NCBI GenBank assembly: GCA_050123375.1
Contig: JASFHF010000046.1
Location: 1-13,575, forward strand
Source of the DNA: JASFHF01 sp050123375
GTDB taxonomy: Bacteria > Pseudomonadota > Gammaproteobacteria > UBA12402
DNA: 13,575 bases
Reading direction: 5' to 3'
The translations under genes and the position numbers were made by a program. The notes under the pieces were generated by a model that was not told where the DNA came from, searched no databases, and was given only the letters and a program-made list of their open reading frames with translations. The stretch's first letter is position 1. Each line of letters begins with the position of its first letter. Positions 5,134 through 12,590 of the stretch are shown here, piece by piece.

Positions 5134-7608
5134 TTACTCCTCAACCTTCGCAATCCCAATTAATTTTTCATCTTCGCTGACGTTGATTAAACGTACGCCT
5201 TGAGTGTTGCGGCCGATGGTGGAGATTTCATTGACATGTGTGCGAACCAAAGTGCCGCGATTGCTGATTAACATGATTTCATCGGTATCAATTACTTGTG
5301 TTGCACCGATAACATTGCCGTTACGTTCGCTAACTTGAATTGAAATCACACCTTGACCGCCGCGTCCGATGCAGTTGTATTCGTTGATATTAGTGCGTTT
5401 TCCATATCCGTTTTCGGTTGCGGTTAAAATTGCACCGCCATCACGAATTACTACCAATGAAATTACTTTTTGATTCTTTTTTAATTTTATTCCGCGTACG
5501 CCGCGCGCAGTTCTGCCCATTGAGCGCACTTCGCTTTCGGCAAACCTAATTGCTTTGCCGGCATCGGAAAATAACATAATATCACGTTCACCATTGGTGA
5601 TATCAACTCCGACCAAACGATCACCATTTGCTAGTTCTAACGCAATAATTCCATTAGCGCGCGGGCGAGAGAAATGTTCAAGTGAAGTTTTTTTCACGGT
5701 GCCGTTTTCTGTTGCCATAAAAATAAATTTATCACTGCTATATTCTTTTATCGGTAAAATTGCATTAATGCGTTCACCTTTTTCTAACGGTAACAAATTA
5801 ATGATCGGTCGGCCGCGCGATTGGCGGGTTGCTTGCGGAATTTGATAGGTCTTCAGCCAATACACTTTACCGTTATTTGAAAAACATAAAATATTATCAT
5901 GCGTATTTGCAATTAATAAATGTTCAACAAAATCTTCTTCTTTAACACTGGTTGCGGTTTTGCCGCGCCCGCCGCGATGTTGTGCCTGATATAAATCCAA
6001 AGATTGTGTTTTGACGTAACCTTCATGCGATAAAGTAACTACGACATCTTCCTCAGTAATTAGATCTTCGGTAGTTAAATCTTGTTTGGTTTCAACAATT
6101 TCGGTGCGGCGTTCATCCCCAAATTGTTTTTTTACATCCAATAATTCCTGATGAATAATTTGCATTACACGTTTAGGCTTGCTTAAAATATCTTTTAAAT
6201 CAGCGATTAATGCTAAAATTTCTTTGTATTCATTAAGAATTTTTTCTTGTTCTAATCCAGTTAAGCGATGTAATCTTAAATCTAAAATTGCTTGCGCTTG
6301 TTTTTCGGAAAATTTGTAAGATGTTATTTTTTCTTCGAGCAAATTTGCAATTACGCTAGTCGCCCAGGTTTTTGCAAGCAATTGCTCTTTTGCAATCGCA
6401 GGAGTTTTTGCGGCTTTAATTAATGCAATGATTTCATCAATATTTGCAAGCGCGATGCTTAAACCTTCTAAAATATGCGAACGCGCCTGCGCTTTTTCTA
6501 ATTCAAAAATCGTTCGTCTGGTTACAACATCACGCCGATGTTCAACGAACGCTTCCAAAGTTTGTTTTAAATTGAATACTTGTGGTTGGCCGTCTTTAAG
6601 CGCAACGATATTAATACCAAATACGCTTTGCAAAGCTGTATGTGCATATAAATTATTTAATACAACTTCAGGCATTTCACCGCGGCGTAATTCAATTACC
6701 ATACGCATGCCGTCTTTATCTGATTCGTCGCGTAAAGCGCTAATGCCCTCGATTTTTTTATCTTTAACCAATTCCGCAATTTTTTCTAACAATCGCGCTT
6801 TGTTAACTTGATAAGGTAATTCGGTTACGATAATGGATTTTTTACCGGATTTTTCTTTTTCTTCCACGTGAGTTTTAGCGCGCACATAAATGCGTCCACG
6901 GCCAGTGCGATAAGCTCGTACAATTCCAGCACGACCATTAATAATTCCAGCAGTTGGAAAATCCGGACCAGTGATATGCTGCATCAGCTCATCAAGCGTA
7001 ATTTCTGGATTATCAATTAAAGCAGTACACGCATCGACTACTTCTGATAAATTATGCGGCGGAATATTTGTTGCCATTCCAACCGCGATACCGGCAGTAC
7101 CATTTACCAATAAATTTGGAATTTGTGACGGCAAAACCGTCGGCATCATTTCTGTGCCGTCATAGTTTGGATAAAAATCAACCGTGTTTTTTTCCAGATC
7201 GGCCAGCAAAAAATGTGCCATGCGGCTCATGCGTACTTCGGTATAACGCATCGCTGCAGGAGAATCACCGTCAATTGAGCCGAAGTTTCCCTGGCCGTCA
7301 ACCAGCATATAACGCATCGAAAAAGGCTGCGCCATGCGGACGATGGTGTGATAAACCGCCACATCGCCATGTGGGTGATATTTACCAATAACATCACCGA
7401 CAATACGGGCGGATTTTTTATAGGCTTTGTTCCAGTCGTTATTCAGCTCATGCATGGCATATAAAACCCGTCGATGTACAGGTTTTAACCCATCGCGGAT
7501 GTCAGGCAGCGCACGGCTTACGATCACGCTCATGGCGTAATCCAGGTAAGAATGCTTGAGTTCGTCTTCGATATTGACCGGTAAAATTTCTTTAGCAAAT
7601 TCGTTCAT
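5134..7608 (-). CDS. gyrA: DNA gyrase subunit A
   Basis: GyrA is the DNA-breakage/reunion subunit of gyrase, which with GyrB adds negative supercoils using ATP. The 824-residue product begins MNEFAKEILPVNIEDELKHS and contains the catalytic tyrosine at Tyr122 in AMRYTEVRMSRM. The C-terminal beta-pinwheel carries a GyrA-box, QHRGGRG, at 543-549 (the second position is usually R or K). Length is slightly under E. coli's 875, and the acidic tail is short. The quinolone-determining region reads HPHGDVAVYHTIVRMAQ. Residue 83 is Val (E. coli Ser, often Thr elsewhere) and residue 87 is His (usually Asp), both at positions tied to fluoroquinolone resistance. An extended -10 promoter lies just upstream. 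The RBS is weak (AAGAA). The 3' end converges on the NYN gene with a 14-base gap and no visible terminator. Confidence 0.97.
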   Translation of the reverse strand: MNEFAKEILPVNIEDELKHSYLDYAMSVIVSRALPDIRDGLKPVHRRVLYAMHELNNDWNKAYKKSARIVGDVIGKYHPHGDVAVYHTIVRMAQPFSMRYMLVDGQGNFGSIDGDSPAAMRYTEVRMSRMAHFLLADLEKNTVDFYPNYDGTEMMPTVLPSQIPNLLVNGTAGIAVGMATNIPPHNLSEVVDACTALIDNPEITLDELMQHITGPDFPTAGIINGRAGIVRAYRTGRGRIYVRAKTHVEEKEKSGKKSIIVTELPYQVNKARLLEKIAELVKDKKIEGISALRDESDKDGMRMVIELRRGEMPEVVLNNLYAHTALQSVFGINIVALKDGQPQVFNLKQTLEAFVEHRRDVVTRRTIFELEKAQARSHILEGLSIALANIDEIIALIKAAKTPAIAKEQLLAKTWATSVIANLLEEKITSYKFSEKQAQAILDLRLHRLTGLEQEKILNEYKEILALIADLKDILSKPKRVMQIIHQELLDVKKQFGDERRTEIVETKQDLTTEDLITEEDVVVTLSHEGYVKTQSLDLYQAQHRGGRGKTATSVKEEDFVEHLLIANTHDNILCFSNNGKVYWLKTYQIPQATRQSRGRPIINLLPLEKGERINAILPIKEYSSDKFIFMATENGTVKKTSLEHFSRPRANGIIALELANGDRLVGVDITNGERDIMLFSDAGKAIRFAESEVRSMGRTARGVRGIKLKKNQKVISLVVIRDGGAILTATENGYGKRTNINEYNCIGRGGQGVISIQVSERNGNVIGATQVIDTDEIMLISNRGTLVRTHVNEISTIGRNTQGVRLINVSEDEKLIGIAKVEE

Positions 7609-7654
7609 AAGTAGTTCTTTTTAATGTGGTTTTTTAGTAGTTTTTAATTTCAAA

Positions 7655-7663
7655 ATTATACCA
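7655..7663 (-). promoter_or_regulatory. Extended -10 promoter of gyrA
   Basis: On the minus strand the sequence reads TGGTATAAT, a perfect TATAAT hexamer (7655-7660) with an extended-10 TG (7662-7663). It stands about 47 bases before the gyrA ATG. No good -35 is seen, as is common for extended -10 promoters. It lies wholly in the 80-base gap between gyrA and the ATPase gene stop. Confidence 0.65.
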
Positions 7664-7688
7664 TATTTTGGCTGAATTTCGCAGATGT

Positions 7689-9020
7689 TTATTGAATTAA
7701 ATCATCGATTTTAGAGGCTAAATATAAAGGTAATTTTTGTATTTTATTATCTTTGTCGATATGTAGATTTTGACCGCTTAGAATAACATTTTTAGTTGAA
7801 TTATATTTTGTAATAAATTTGTTTATGCTTTGGGATTTGGTGATATTGCCAGCTTTTACTTCGATGGGAACAACACTGCCATCTATTTGTTTTAGAAATT
7901 CAATTTCTGCACGGTTTTCCTGCCAGGTATAAAGATCATTTGTTCCAGCGCAAATTAATTCCTGTGCGACAAAATTTTCAGCGAAATATCCTTTATAAGT
8001 GCCGTAATCATAATCCAGAATAGTTTTTGGCTGTAAGTTATTTAAAGCTCCAAGTAAGCCGACATCAGAAATAAATAATTTAAAAGAACTTTCTTTAGTA
8101 TATGCGTTAAAAGGCAATTGACCGTAATTTACAATATAGGATTTAATTATTAATTCAGTTTTGATAAGCCAGTCGATAGCATTTGCTATTTGACTGTAGC
8201 GATCGATATTTGGCAAAATCCCTTTGAACTTAAATTTACGTGCAGAAGAATTGTGGTCATGTGCGAGTTGCGCTGGAATGGATTTCCAAATGCGCTCAAT
8301 CTGCATGGCATTAACTTTGCCGGAATGTTTTGCAATATCTGCGTAATAAGTTAGCATCAGTTCTTGCTGTTTTTGTCGGACTAAATTTAATGCCTCAAAT
8401 ATAGTATTTTTATGTTCGTTAAATGTTTTTATTGCTTCAGGAAGCCCGCCAACAATAAAATATAATTTCATTTGTTTCCAGAGATGTGTGTGAGCGATCT
8501 CTGGAATTCGTTTGGTTTTAACGGCTTGTTCTAATATTTGTATAGATTTTTGGTCATCAATTGCCATCAAAAATTCGACGAATGACATTGGGTGCATTTT
8601 TAGGATGTTAACTTTGCCTACGGGAAAAGATGCTGGTGAGAGGTGAATGCATAAAAGTGATCCCGCAGCACATAACGCTAGTTCCGGCATTTCTTCATTG
8701 AAATATTTTAGACTGGTCAAAGCTTTTGGGCATGCCTGAATTTCGTCGAATATTAGCAGGTCATGATCAGCATTAATAGTTTCACCTATTGCAAGAGCCA
8801 GATCTGATAAAATACGTTTTGGATTTAAATCAGGTTGAAAGATTGTGGCAAGGTTGGGATTTTGTTCAAAGTTCAAGTAATGAGTATTCGGAAAATGGTT
8901 TGCCCCGAACCTGTATAGCTCAAAGGTTTTGCCTATTTGTCTAAACCCTTGAATTATCAAGGGTTTCCTGTATTTGGAGTTTTTCCAGGCTATAAGTTTG
9001 TTGGTTATTTGCCGTTTCAT
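7689..9020 (-). CDS. AAA_14/DUF4143 family ATPase (putative DNA-binding/nuclease-like, accessory)
   Basis: This belongs to a widespread family of AAA-type ATPases with a C-terminal DUF4143 domain, often scattered in many copies and linked to mobile or defence regions; the cellular role is not settled. The 443 residues begin MKRQITNKLIAWKN. A Walker A, GFRQIGKT, lies at 25-32 and a Walker B, LLIFDE, at 88-93, followed by IQACPKAL. A sensor-like CAAGSLL is at 117-123. The C-terminal part contains a PD-(D/E)xK-like pattern: RAEIEFL near 370-376, then VPIEVKAG at 384-391. The start ATG at 9018-9020 has no Shine-Dalgarno, and a good -10 sits so close that the mRNA may be leaderless. A perfect 9-bp inverted repeat (8943-8966) lies inside the codons just before the Walker A. 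It is 80 bases upstream of gyrA on the same strand but not obviously co-regulated. Confidence 0.9.
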   Translation of the reverse strand: MKRQITNKLIAWKNSKYRKPLIIQGFRQIGKTFELYRFGANHFPNTHYLNFEQNPNLATIFQPDLNPKRILSDLALAIGETINADHDLLIFDEIQACPKALTSLKYFNEEMPELALCAAGSLLCIHLSPASFPVGKVNILKMHPMSFVEFLMAIDDQKSIQILEQAVKTKRIPEIAHTHLWKQMKLYFIVGGLPEAIKTFNEHKNTIFEALNLVRQKQQELMLTYYADIAKHSGKVNAMQIERIWKSIPAQLAHDHNSSARKFKFKGILPNIDRYSQIANAIDWLIKTELIIKSYIVNYGQLPFNAYTKESSFKLFISDVGLLGALNNLQPKTILDYDYGTYKGYFAENFVAQELICAGTNDLYTWQENRAEIEFLKQIDGSVVPIEVKAGNITKSQSINKFITKYNSTKNVILSGQNLHIDKDNKIQKLPLYLASKIDDLIQ

Positions 9021-9027
9021 CTTGTAT

Positions 9028-9055
9028 ATTATGCCATTTATTACGTTTTTTGCAA
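9028..9055 (-). promoter_or_regulatory. Promoter of the AAA_14 ATPase gene, probably giving a near-leaderless mRNA
   Basis: On the minus strand TTGCAA (9050-9055) and an extended -10, TGGCATAAT (CATAAT at 9028-9033), are 16 bases apart. The expected start point, about seven bases on, falls at or next to the ATG (9018-9020). There is no room for an RBS. The -35 overlaps the loop of the first CAAG dyad, which fits repression by a repeat-binding factor. Confidence 0.5.
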
Positions 9056-9154
9056 GTCAAAAATGTATAATTACCCGTTTTTTACAAGCAAAAAATGTAA
9101 AATAATAACACTTTTTACAAGCAAAAAGTGTAAATGAATTACATTTTTTGCAAG
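9043..9154. repeat. Array of four degenerate dyad repeats, 32-33 bp period
   Basis: Four CAAG cores at 9053, 9085, 9118 and 9151 are spaced 32, 33 and 33 bases. In the first three each core sits in the loop of an A/T-rich dyad: 9043-9050 with 9059-9066, 9076-9083 with 9090-9097, and 9108-9116 with 9123-9131. The third dyad is perfect (ACACTTTTT / AAAAAGTGT); the first two each have one G-T pair. The fourth copy lacks its right arm. The period is near three helical turns, so all cores face the same side of the DNA, as in iterons or operator arrays. The repeat is too short-spaced to be CRISPR. Confidence 0.75.
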
Positions 9155-9190
9155 TTTAGGCTTGAGTTGAAATGGAGATTTGGTTTGTGT

Positions 9191-9229
9191 TGTGTACAAA
9201 TTTGCGATGAAATGATAAATTTGCACACA
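9191..9229. repeat. 13-bp imperfect inverted repeat upstream of the SemiSWEET-CDPS cluster
   Basis: TGTGTACAAATTT (9191-9203) and AAATTTGCACACA (9217-9229) pair in 12 of 13 positions around a 13-base spacer. It lies about 38 bases before the predicted -35 of the SemiSWEET promoter, a place suited to an activator or repressor site. No regulator is assigned. Confidence 0.5.
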
Positions 9230-9266
9230 GCTTTGGAAGTTTTCTTCTTCATACTGGAAAAATGGT

Positions 9267-9294
9267 TTGATTACGTGTCAAAGCGGGGTATTCT
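9267..9294 (+). promoter_or_regulatory. Candidate sigma-70 promoter for the SemiSWEET-CDPS-kinase cluster
   Basis: TTGATT (9267-9272) and TATTCT (9289-9294) are 16 bases apart, each matching the consensus at 4 of 6 positions. The leader would be about 38 bases. No better promoter appears before 9340. The match is modest, so an activator may be required. Confidence 0.35.
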
Positions 9295-9339
9295 AGGCGG
9301 ATGATTTTAGAGTAATTTTAGTATTTCTAAGGGCGTGCA

Positions 9340-9612
9340 ATGAAGATAATAGTTGATGTTATTCAGATTATATTTGAGCTTGCATTGTTTATTAATGCTA
9401 TTTTATTTATTCCGCAGGCAGTGAAAATTATCAAAGATAAGCATGCTAGAGACGTTTCGTTAGTTACGTTTTTTGGATTTTGGCTAATTACGCTGTTTAT
9501 TATATTACATGCTTATATCACGAAAGATTATCTGTTATTGTTTGGAAATAGTTTTACTTTAATAACCTGCGGGCTAGTGGTTTTATTGATTTTGGTATAT
9601 AAAAATAATTAA
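9340..9612 (+). CDS. SemiSWEET / PQ-loop small membrane transporter
   Basis: Proteins of this family are three-helix half-transporters that dimerise; characterised SemiSWEETs carry sugars, while PQ-loop relatives carry other small solutes. The 90-residue product has three membrane helices (about residues 4-24, 41-60 and 65-87). The hallmark PQ dipeptide is at 25-26 in FIPQAVKIIKDKHARDVSL, followed by the family pattern VTFFGFW and LLLFGN. An AAGG element lies seven bases before the ATG. The cyclodipeptide synthase start follows after only 20 bases, so the two are almost surely co-transcribed. This makes uptake or export of a cyclodipeptide or related small molecule a fair hypothesis, but substrate choice cannot be read from the sequence. 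Confidence 0.88.
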   Translation: MKIIVDVIQIIFELALFINAILFIPQAVKIIKDKHARDVSLVTFFGFWLITLFIILHAYITKDYLLLFGNSFTLITCGLVVLLILVYKNN

Positions 9613-9632
9613 AAATTTGAGGAATGATTGTG

Positions 9633-10334
9633 ATGATGACTAATAGCGTGAAAGATAATTTATCTTATAATGTAAAAGCTGCATTTAAGCATGCATGCCC
9701 ACATGAAAATAAATTTAAGAATTCAATATGTTCTTTAGCAATAAGTGTTGGCCAACCTGCGCATGAAGGTGATAAATTTGCTGCTACGATTGATATAATT
9801 AATGATACATTTGGAAAATGCATCATTATTATTGGAGATGGTTTATGTCGATATATTATGTCAGTAAAAGCGCATAAAAATTTCGCTGAATCACATAAAG
9901 CAGCAAATATTTTAGGAAAACAATGGATAAATAGAAATAAAGAAATAATTGATCGGTTGATAATTCCTTATAAAATAATTAGGTGGGACTATTGGCTTAA
10001 CCATCCTTTATTTGTGAATGCAAAAAGAAAAATTGACAGTCTATATTCAAATGACGATATATTTAGGGGAATTGTTAATAATGCTGCTGAAAATTTTACA
10101 AAAAGAGATCAAAAAAGACCTACTAGTACTTATTATGATTATAATAAAATTTTAAATGCCAGTGTTTTGTATCTCCAGGAAGAATGCGCGGCGATGTTAC
10201 TATGGGTAACGGAAAATATTGATTTTGAAATATATCCACGGTATAGGAATACCGCTATGGAGTATGTTTATAAAAAATTTATTTTGCCCAAATATGGCGA
10301 AACGCTTTTACCATTGTCAATAAGATTTAGATAA
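9633..10334 (+). CDS. tRNA-dependent cyclodipeptide synthase (XYP-type CDPS)
   Basis: CDPSs use two aminoacyl-tRNAs to form a cyclic dipeptide by a ping-pong mechanism. Residue numbers below count from an in-frame ATG at 9624; I prefer the ATG at 9633 because GAGGA (9619-9623) touches 9624 but is nine bases from 9633 (233 residues). The nucleophile region reads SLAISVGQPAHEGDKF with Ser41, matching AlbC Ser37. The NDTFGKCIIIIGDGLCRY block follows the Rossmann core. The catalytic pair Tyr183 and Glu187 sits in VLYLQEECAAML, equal to AlbC Tyr178/Glu182. The EIYPRYRN motif (Tyr204-Pro205) marks the XYP subgroup, known from Rickettsiella and Legionella-like bacteria. Length fits (AlbC 239). No oxidase, methyltransferase, P450 or NRPS gene is nearby in the window; instead a SemiSWEET precedes it and a sensor kinase follows after 18 bases. 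The product dipeptide is not predictable here. Confidence 0.92.
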   Translation: MMTNSVKDNLSYNVKAAFKHACPHENKFKNSICSLAISVGQPAHEGDKFAATIDIINDTFGKCIIIIGDGLCRYIMSVKAHKNFAESHKAANILGKQWINRNKEIIDRLIIPYKIIRWDYWLNHPLFVNAKRKIDSLYSNDDIFRGIVNNAAENFTKRDQKRPTSTYYDYNKILNASVLYLQEECAAMLLWVTENIDFEIYPRYRNTAMEYVYKKFILPKYGETLLPLSIRFR

Positions 10335-10352
10335 TAAAACAAGGGTTTATTG

Positions 10353-12533
10353 ATGACAATTCCACGGTATCAAAATGAATTCAAACCAACAAGATTTTTA
10401 GAGACGATTTTTTCATTGTTACCGGGAAATGTTTATTGGAAAGACAATAAGGGTCGGTGCTTGTTTTGTAATGATAATGTGTTAAAAGTTTTTGGTTTTA
10501 ATGATGTTAGTGAATACACAGGCAAAACTGATTTAGAATTAACTGATAATAAAGAAATCGCTAAAATCACCATGCAAAATGATAAAAAAGTAATCGAAAG
10601 CGGTAAACGCATGATGTTTGAGGAAAGGGCAGTTGATAAAAACGGCAAAGAAATTATTTATTTGACTGAAAAAATCCCTTTAGTTGATGATAATAATAAG
10701 GTAACTGGCCTTTTAGGAATATCGATAGATATTACCAAGCGTAAAGCCAAAGAAGATAAACTAACGGATGATATTAATGAGCTAAGATTTTTAACTAAAA
10801 AACAAAATGATTTGTTAGCAAATTTAACCCGGGAAGTTACCGGTACTAAAGTAGATAAAAATATGTCTGCCGCAGAATATGCCATTATTATGAAAGATTA
10901 TCTGGAAGGAATTATTGCGCGCATGCCCGGTCACGTTTATTGGTCTAATAAAGATAATGTTTTTCTAGGTTGTAATGATCGTCAAGCCAAGAGTGATGGT
11001 TTGAAATCACGCAAGGAAATTATCGGCAAGACTAATTATAATTTACCATATGGTGAGGAATTTGCAGAGAAATGGGATGCGATTAACAATGAAATTATGC
11101 GTACTGGAAAGAATTATATTGATGAAGAAACTGTAGTGTTTGCAGATGGTCGTGAAGCAACATATATATCTGAAAAAGTTCCTTTAAGAGATCGAAATAA
11201 TAATATTATTGGAGTTTTGGGAATCTCTATGGATATTACTGAGCATAAAAAGAAAGAAGCAAAATTAGCTGCGGAAAAACAGAAAGCCGAGCTTTCGATA
11301 AAAACTAAAGATAGTTTATTAGCAAAATTAGCTCAGGAAGTTACTGGTATGAAGATTAATAAAAAGATGTCTGCAGAAGAAGCTGCGATAATCATGCGCG
11401 ATTATTTGGAAGGTATTATTGCACGTATGCCTGGTCATGTTTTTTGGCTTGATAGAAATAATATTATTTTGGGTTGTAACGATTTGCAAGCCAAAGATAC
11501 TGGATTAAAATCACGTAAAGAAATCATTGGTAAAACCAATTATGATTTAACTTGGAAAGAACAAGCAGAAGAATTAAATGCAATAAATGACGAAATTATG
11601 CGAACCGGAAAAAAATCTGTTAGAGAAGAATCAGCTATATTAGCAAATGGAAGAAAAGCAGTGTTTTTATCAGAAAAAGCACCATTAAGAGATAAAGAGG
11701 ATAAAATTATTGGTGTTTTAGGAATATCTATAGACATCACCGAACATAAACGTCAAGAACAAGAACTAAAAGAAGCCAAAATAAAAAGTAAAGTACAAGA
11801 GGATAGAATTCAGACAATCAAATCTACAGCGGCTGGAATTGCGCATGAGTTGCGGACGCCGATACGGTCAATTATGGCAAGCGCTGAGGGCATCGAGAAT
11901 TTTTTACCGACTTTGTTAAAAGCTTATGATGCGGCAAAAAATGCTGGTTTGGAGATTGAGCAGATTTATCCGCAGCATGAAAAATTATTGCGCGATGCAG
12001 TTAAGCGTTTGGAGTATGAAGGCGCTGCAGCGAATACGGTTGTTGATATGCTATTGATGAATATTCGAGAAATCAATGTTGATGAAAGTAAATTTAAGAT
12101 TTTATCAATTGGTGATTGTATTAATACCGCTTTACACCGTTATCCTTTTCAACAAAAAGAAAGACAGTTAGTGCATTGGGAGCATGATAATGATTTTAAA
12201 TTCAAAGGCGATGATACTTTAGTGATGCATATCATTTTTAATTTAATGAAAAATGCTTTATATTATATTGCCCGAGCCGGCAAAGGTGAGATTTTTATTT
12301 CGCTTAAAAATGGTACGCAGGAAAATCAATTGATTTTTAGAGATACCGGCGCAGGGATTGCCGCGGATATTTTGCCGCATATTTTTGAGAAATTTTTTAC
12401 TAACACGGAACATGGTACTGGTATCGGATTATCATTTTGCAAAATGGCAATGCAGCGCATGAACGGTGATATTACCTGCACATCTCGTGAAGGAGAATTC
12501 ACCGAATTTTGTTTAAGTTTTCCGGTTATATAA
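10353..12533 (+). CDS. Soluble three-PAS sensor histidine kinase, CqsS/LqsS-like core
   Basis: This kinase should autophosphorylate on His498 (HELRTP) in response to a cytoplasmic signal; no membrane segment is visible in its 726 residues. Domains: PAS1 about 14-130, PAS2 about 183-300, PAS3 about 350-466, each ending with GISxDIT; then a coiled linker, HisKA (about 490-575) and HATPase_c. The ATPase has an N box (NLMKNALYYI, Asn634), DTGAG (664-668), an F box (IFEKFF) and GTGIGL (688-693). The long insert FLPTLLKAYDAAKNAGLEIEQ after the His motif, RYPFQQKERQLVHW, and the KNALYYIA block resemble the kinases of the CqsS/LqsS alpha-hydroxyketone quorum-sensing type, but the membrane sensor is replaced by PAS repeats. 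Residues 154-321 and 322-489 are an internal duplication. The ATG at 10353 has AAGGG seven bases ahead. A phosphorelay partner is encoded just downstream. Confidence 0.93.
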   Translation: MTIPRYQNEFKPTRFLETIFSLLPGNVYWKDNKGRCLFCNDNVLKVFGFNDVSEYTGKTDLELTDNKEIAKITMQNDKKVIESGKRMMFEERAVDKNGKEIIYLTEKIPLVDDNNKVTGLLGISIDITKRKAKEDKLTDDINELRFLTKKQNDLLANLTREVTGTKVDKNMSAAEYAIIMKDYLEGIIARMPGHVYWSNKDNVFLGCNDRQAKSDGLKSRKEIIGKTNYNLPYGEEFAEKWDAINNEIMRTGKNYIDEETVVFADGREATYISEKVPLRDRNNNIIGVLGISMDITEHKKKEAKLAAEKQKAELSIKTKDSLLAKLAQEVTGMKINKKMSAEEAAIIMRDYLEGIIARMPGHVFWLDRNNIILGCNDLQAKDTGLKSRKEIIGKTNYDLTWKEQAEELNAINDEIMRTGKKSVREESAILANGRKAVFLSEKAPLRDKEDKIIGVLGISIDITEHKRQEQELKEAKIKSKVQEDRIQTIKSTAAGIAHELRTPIRSIMASAEGIENFLPTLLKAYDAAKNAGLEIEQIYPQHEKLLRDAVKRLEYEGAAANTVVDMLLMNIREINVDESKFKILSIGDCINTALHRYPFQQKERQLVHWEHDNDFKFKGDDTLVMHIIFNLMKNALYYIARAGKGEIFISLKNGTQENQLIFRDTGAGIAADILPHIFEKFFTNTEHGTGIGLSFCKMAMQRMNGDITCTSREGEFTEFCLSFPVI
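10812..11756 (+). repeat. In-gene tandem duplication of linker plus PAS domain (504-bp period)
   Basis: Protein segments from residues 154 and 322 align with a constant offset of 168 residues: LLANLTREVTG / LLAKLAQEVTG, DYLEGIIARMPGHV in both, LKSRKEIIGKTNY in both, then GVLGISMDITEHK / GVLGISIDITEHK. The DNA is diverged mainly at third positions, so the duplication is not very recent but the protein is conserved. PAS1 is more divergent. Confidence 0.85.
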
Positions 12534-12590
12534 AGTTTGCCGATGAAAATGCGGGCTTTGCAAAAAATGTTAATGCTGGTTTTAAACGGA

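Larger units (their letters stand above)
9021..9339. other. Divergent intergenic region with repeats and two promoters
   Basis: This 319-base gap separates the minus-strand ATPase gene from the plus-strand SemiSWEET-CDPS cluster. It holds the ATPase promoter (9028-9055), an array of four degenerate CAAG dyad repeats (9043-9154), a 13-bp imperfect inverted repeat (9191-9229), and a weak sigma-70-like promoter (9267-9294) for the SemiSWEET gene. No tRNA or small gene with an RBS was found. A plus-strand open frame covering 8937-9137 is only low-complexity read-through of the ATPase 5' end and the repeats. Confidence 0.6.

Noticed and set aside
6428..6811. Plus-strand open frame opposite gyrA
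   Set aside because: Antisense shadow of a certain gene, no RBS or domain.
8937..9137. Plus-strand open frame with repeated FTSKKCK-like units
   Set aside because: The repetition only reflects the CAAG DNA repeats; the first part is antisense to the ATPase N-terminus and there is no RBS.
9043..9154. CRISPR array
   Set aside because: Units are about 24 bp dyads with spacers of less than 12 bp and variable arms; there are no cas genes.
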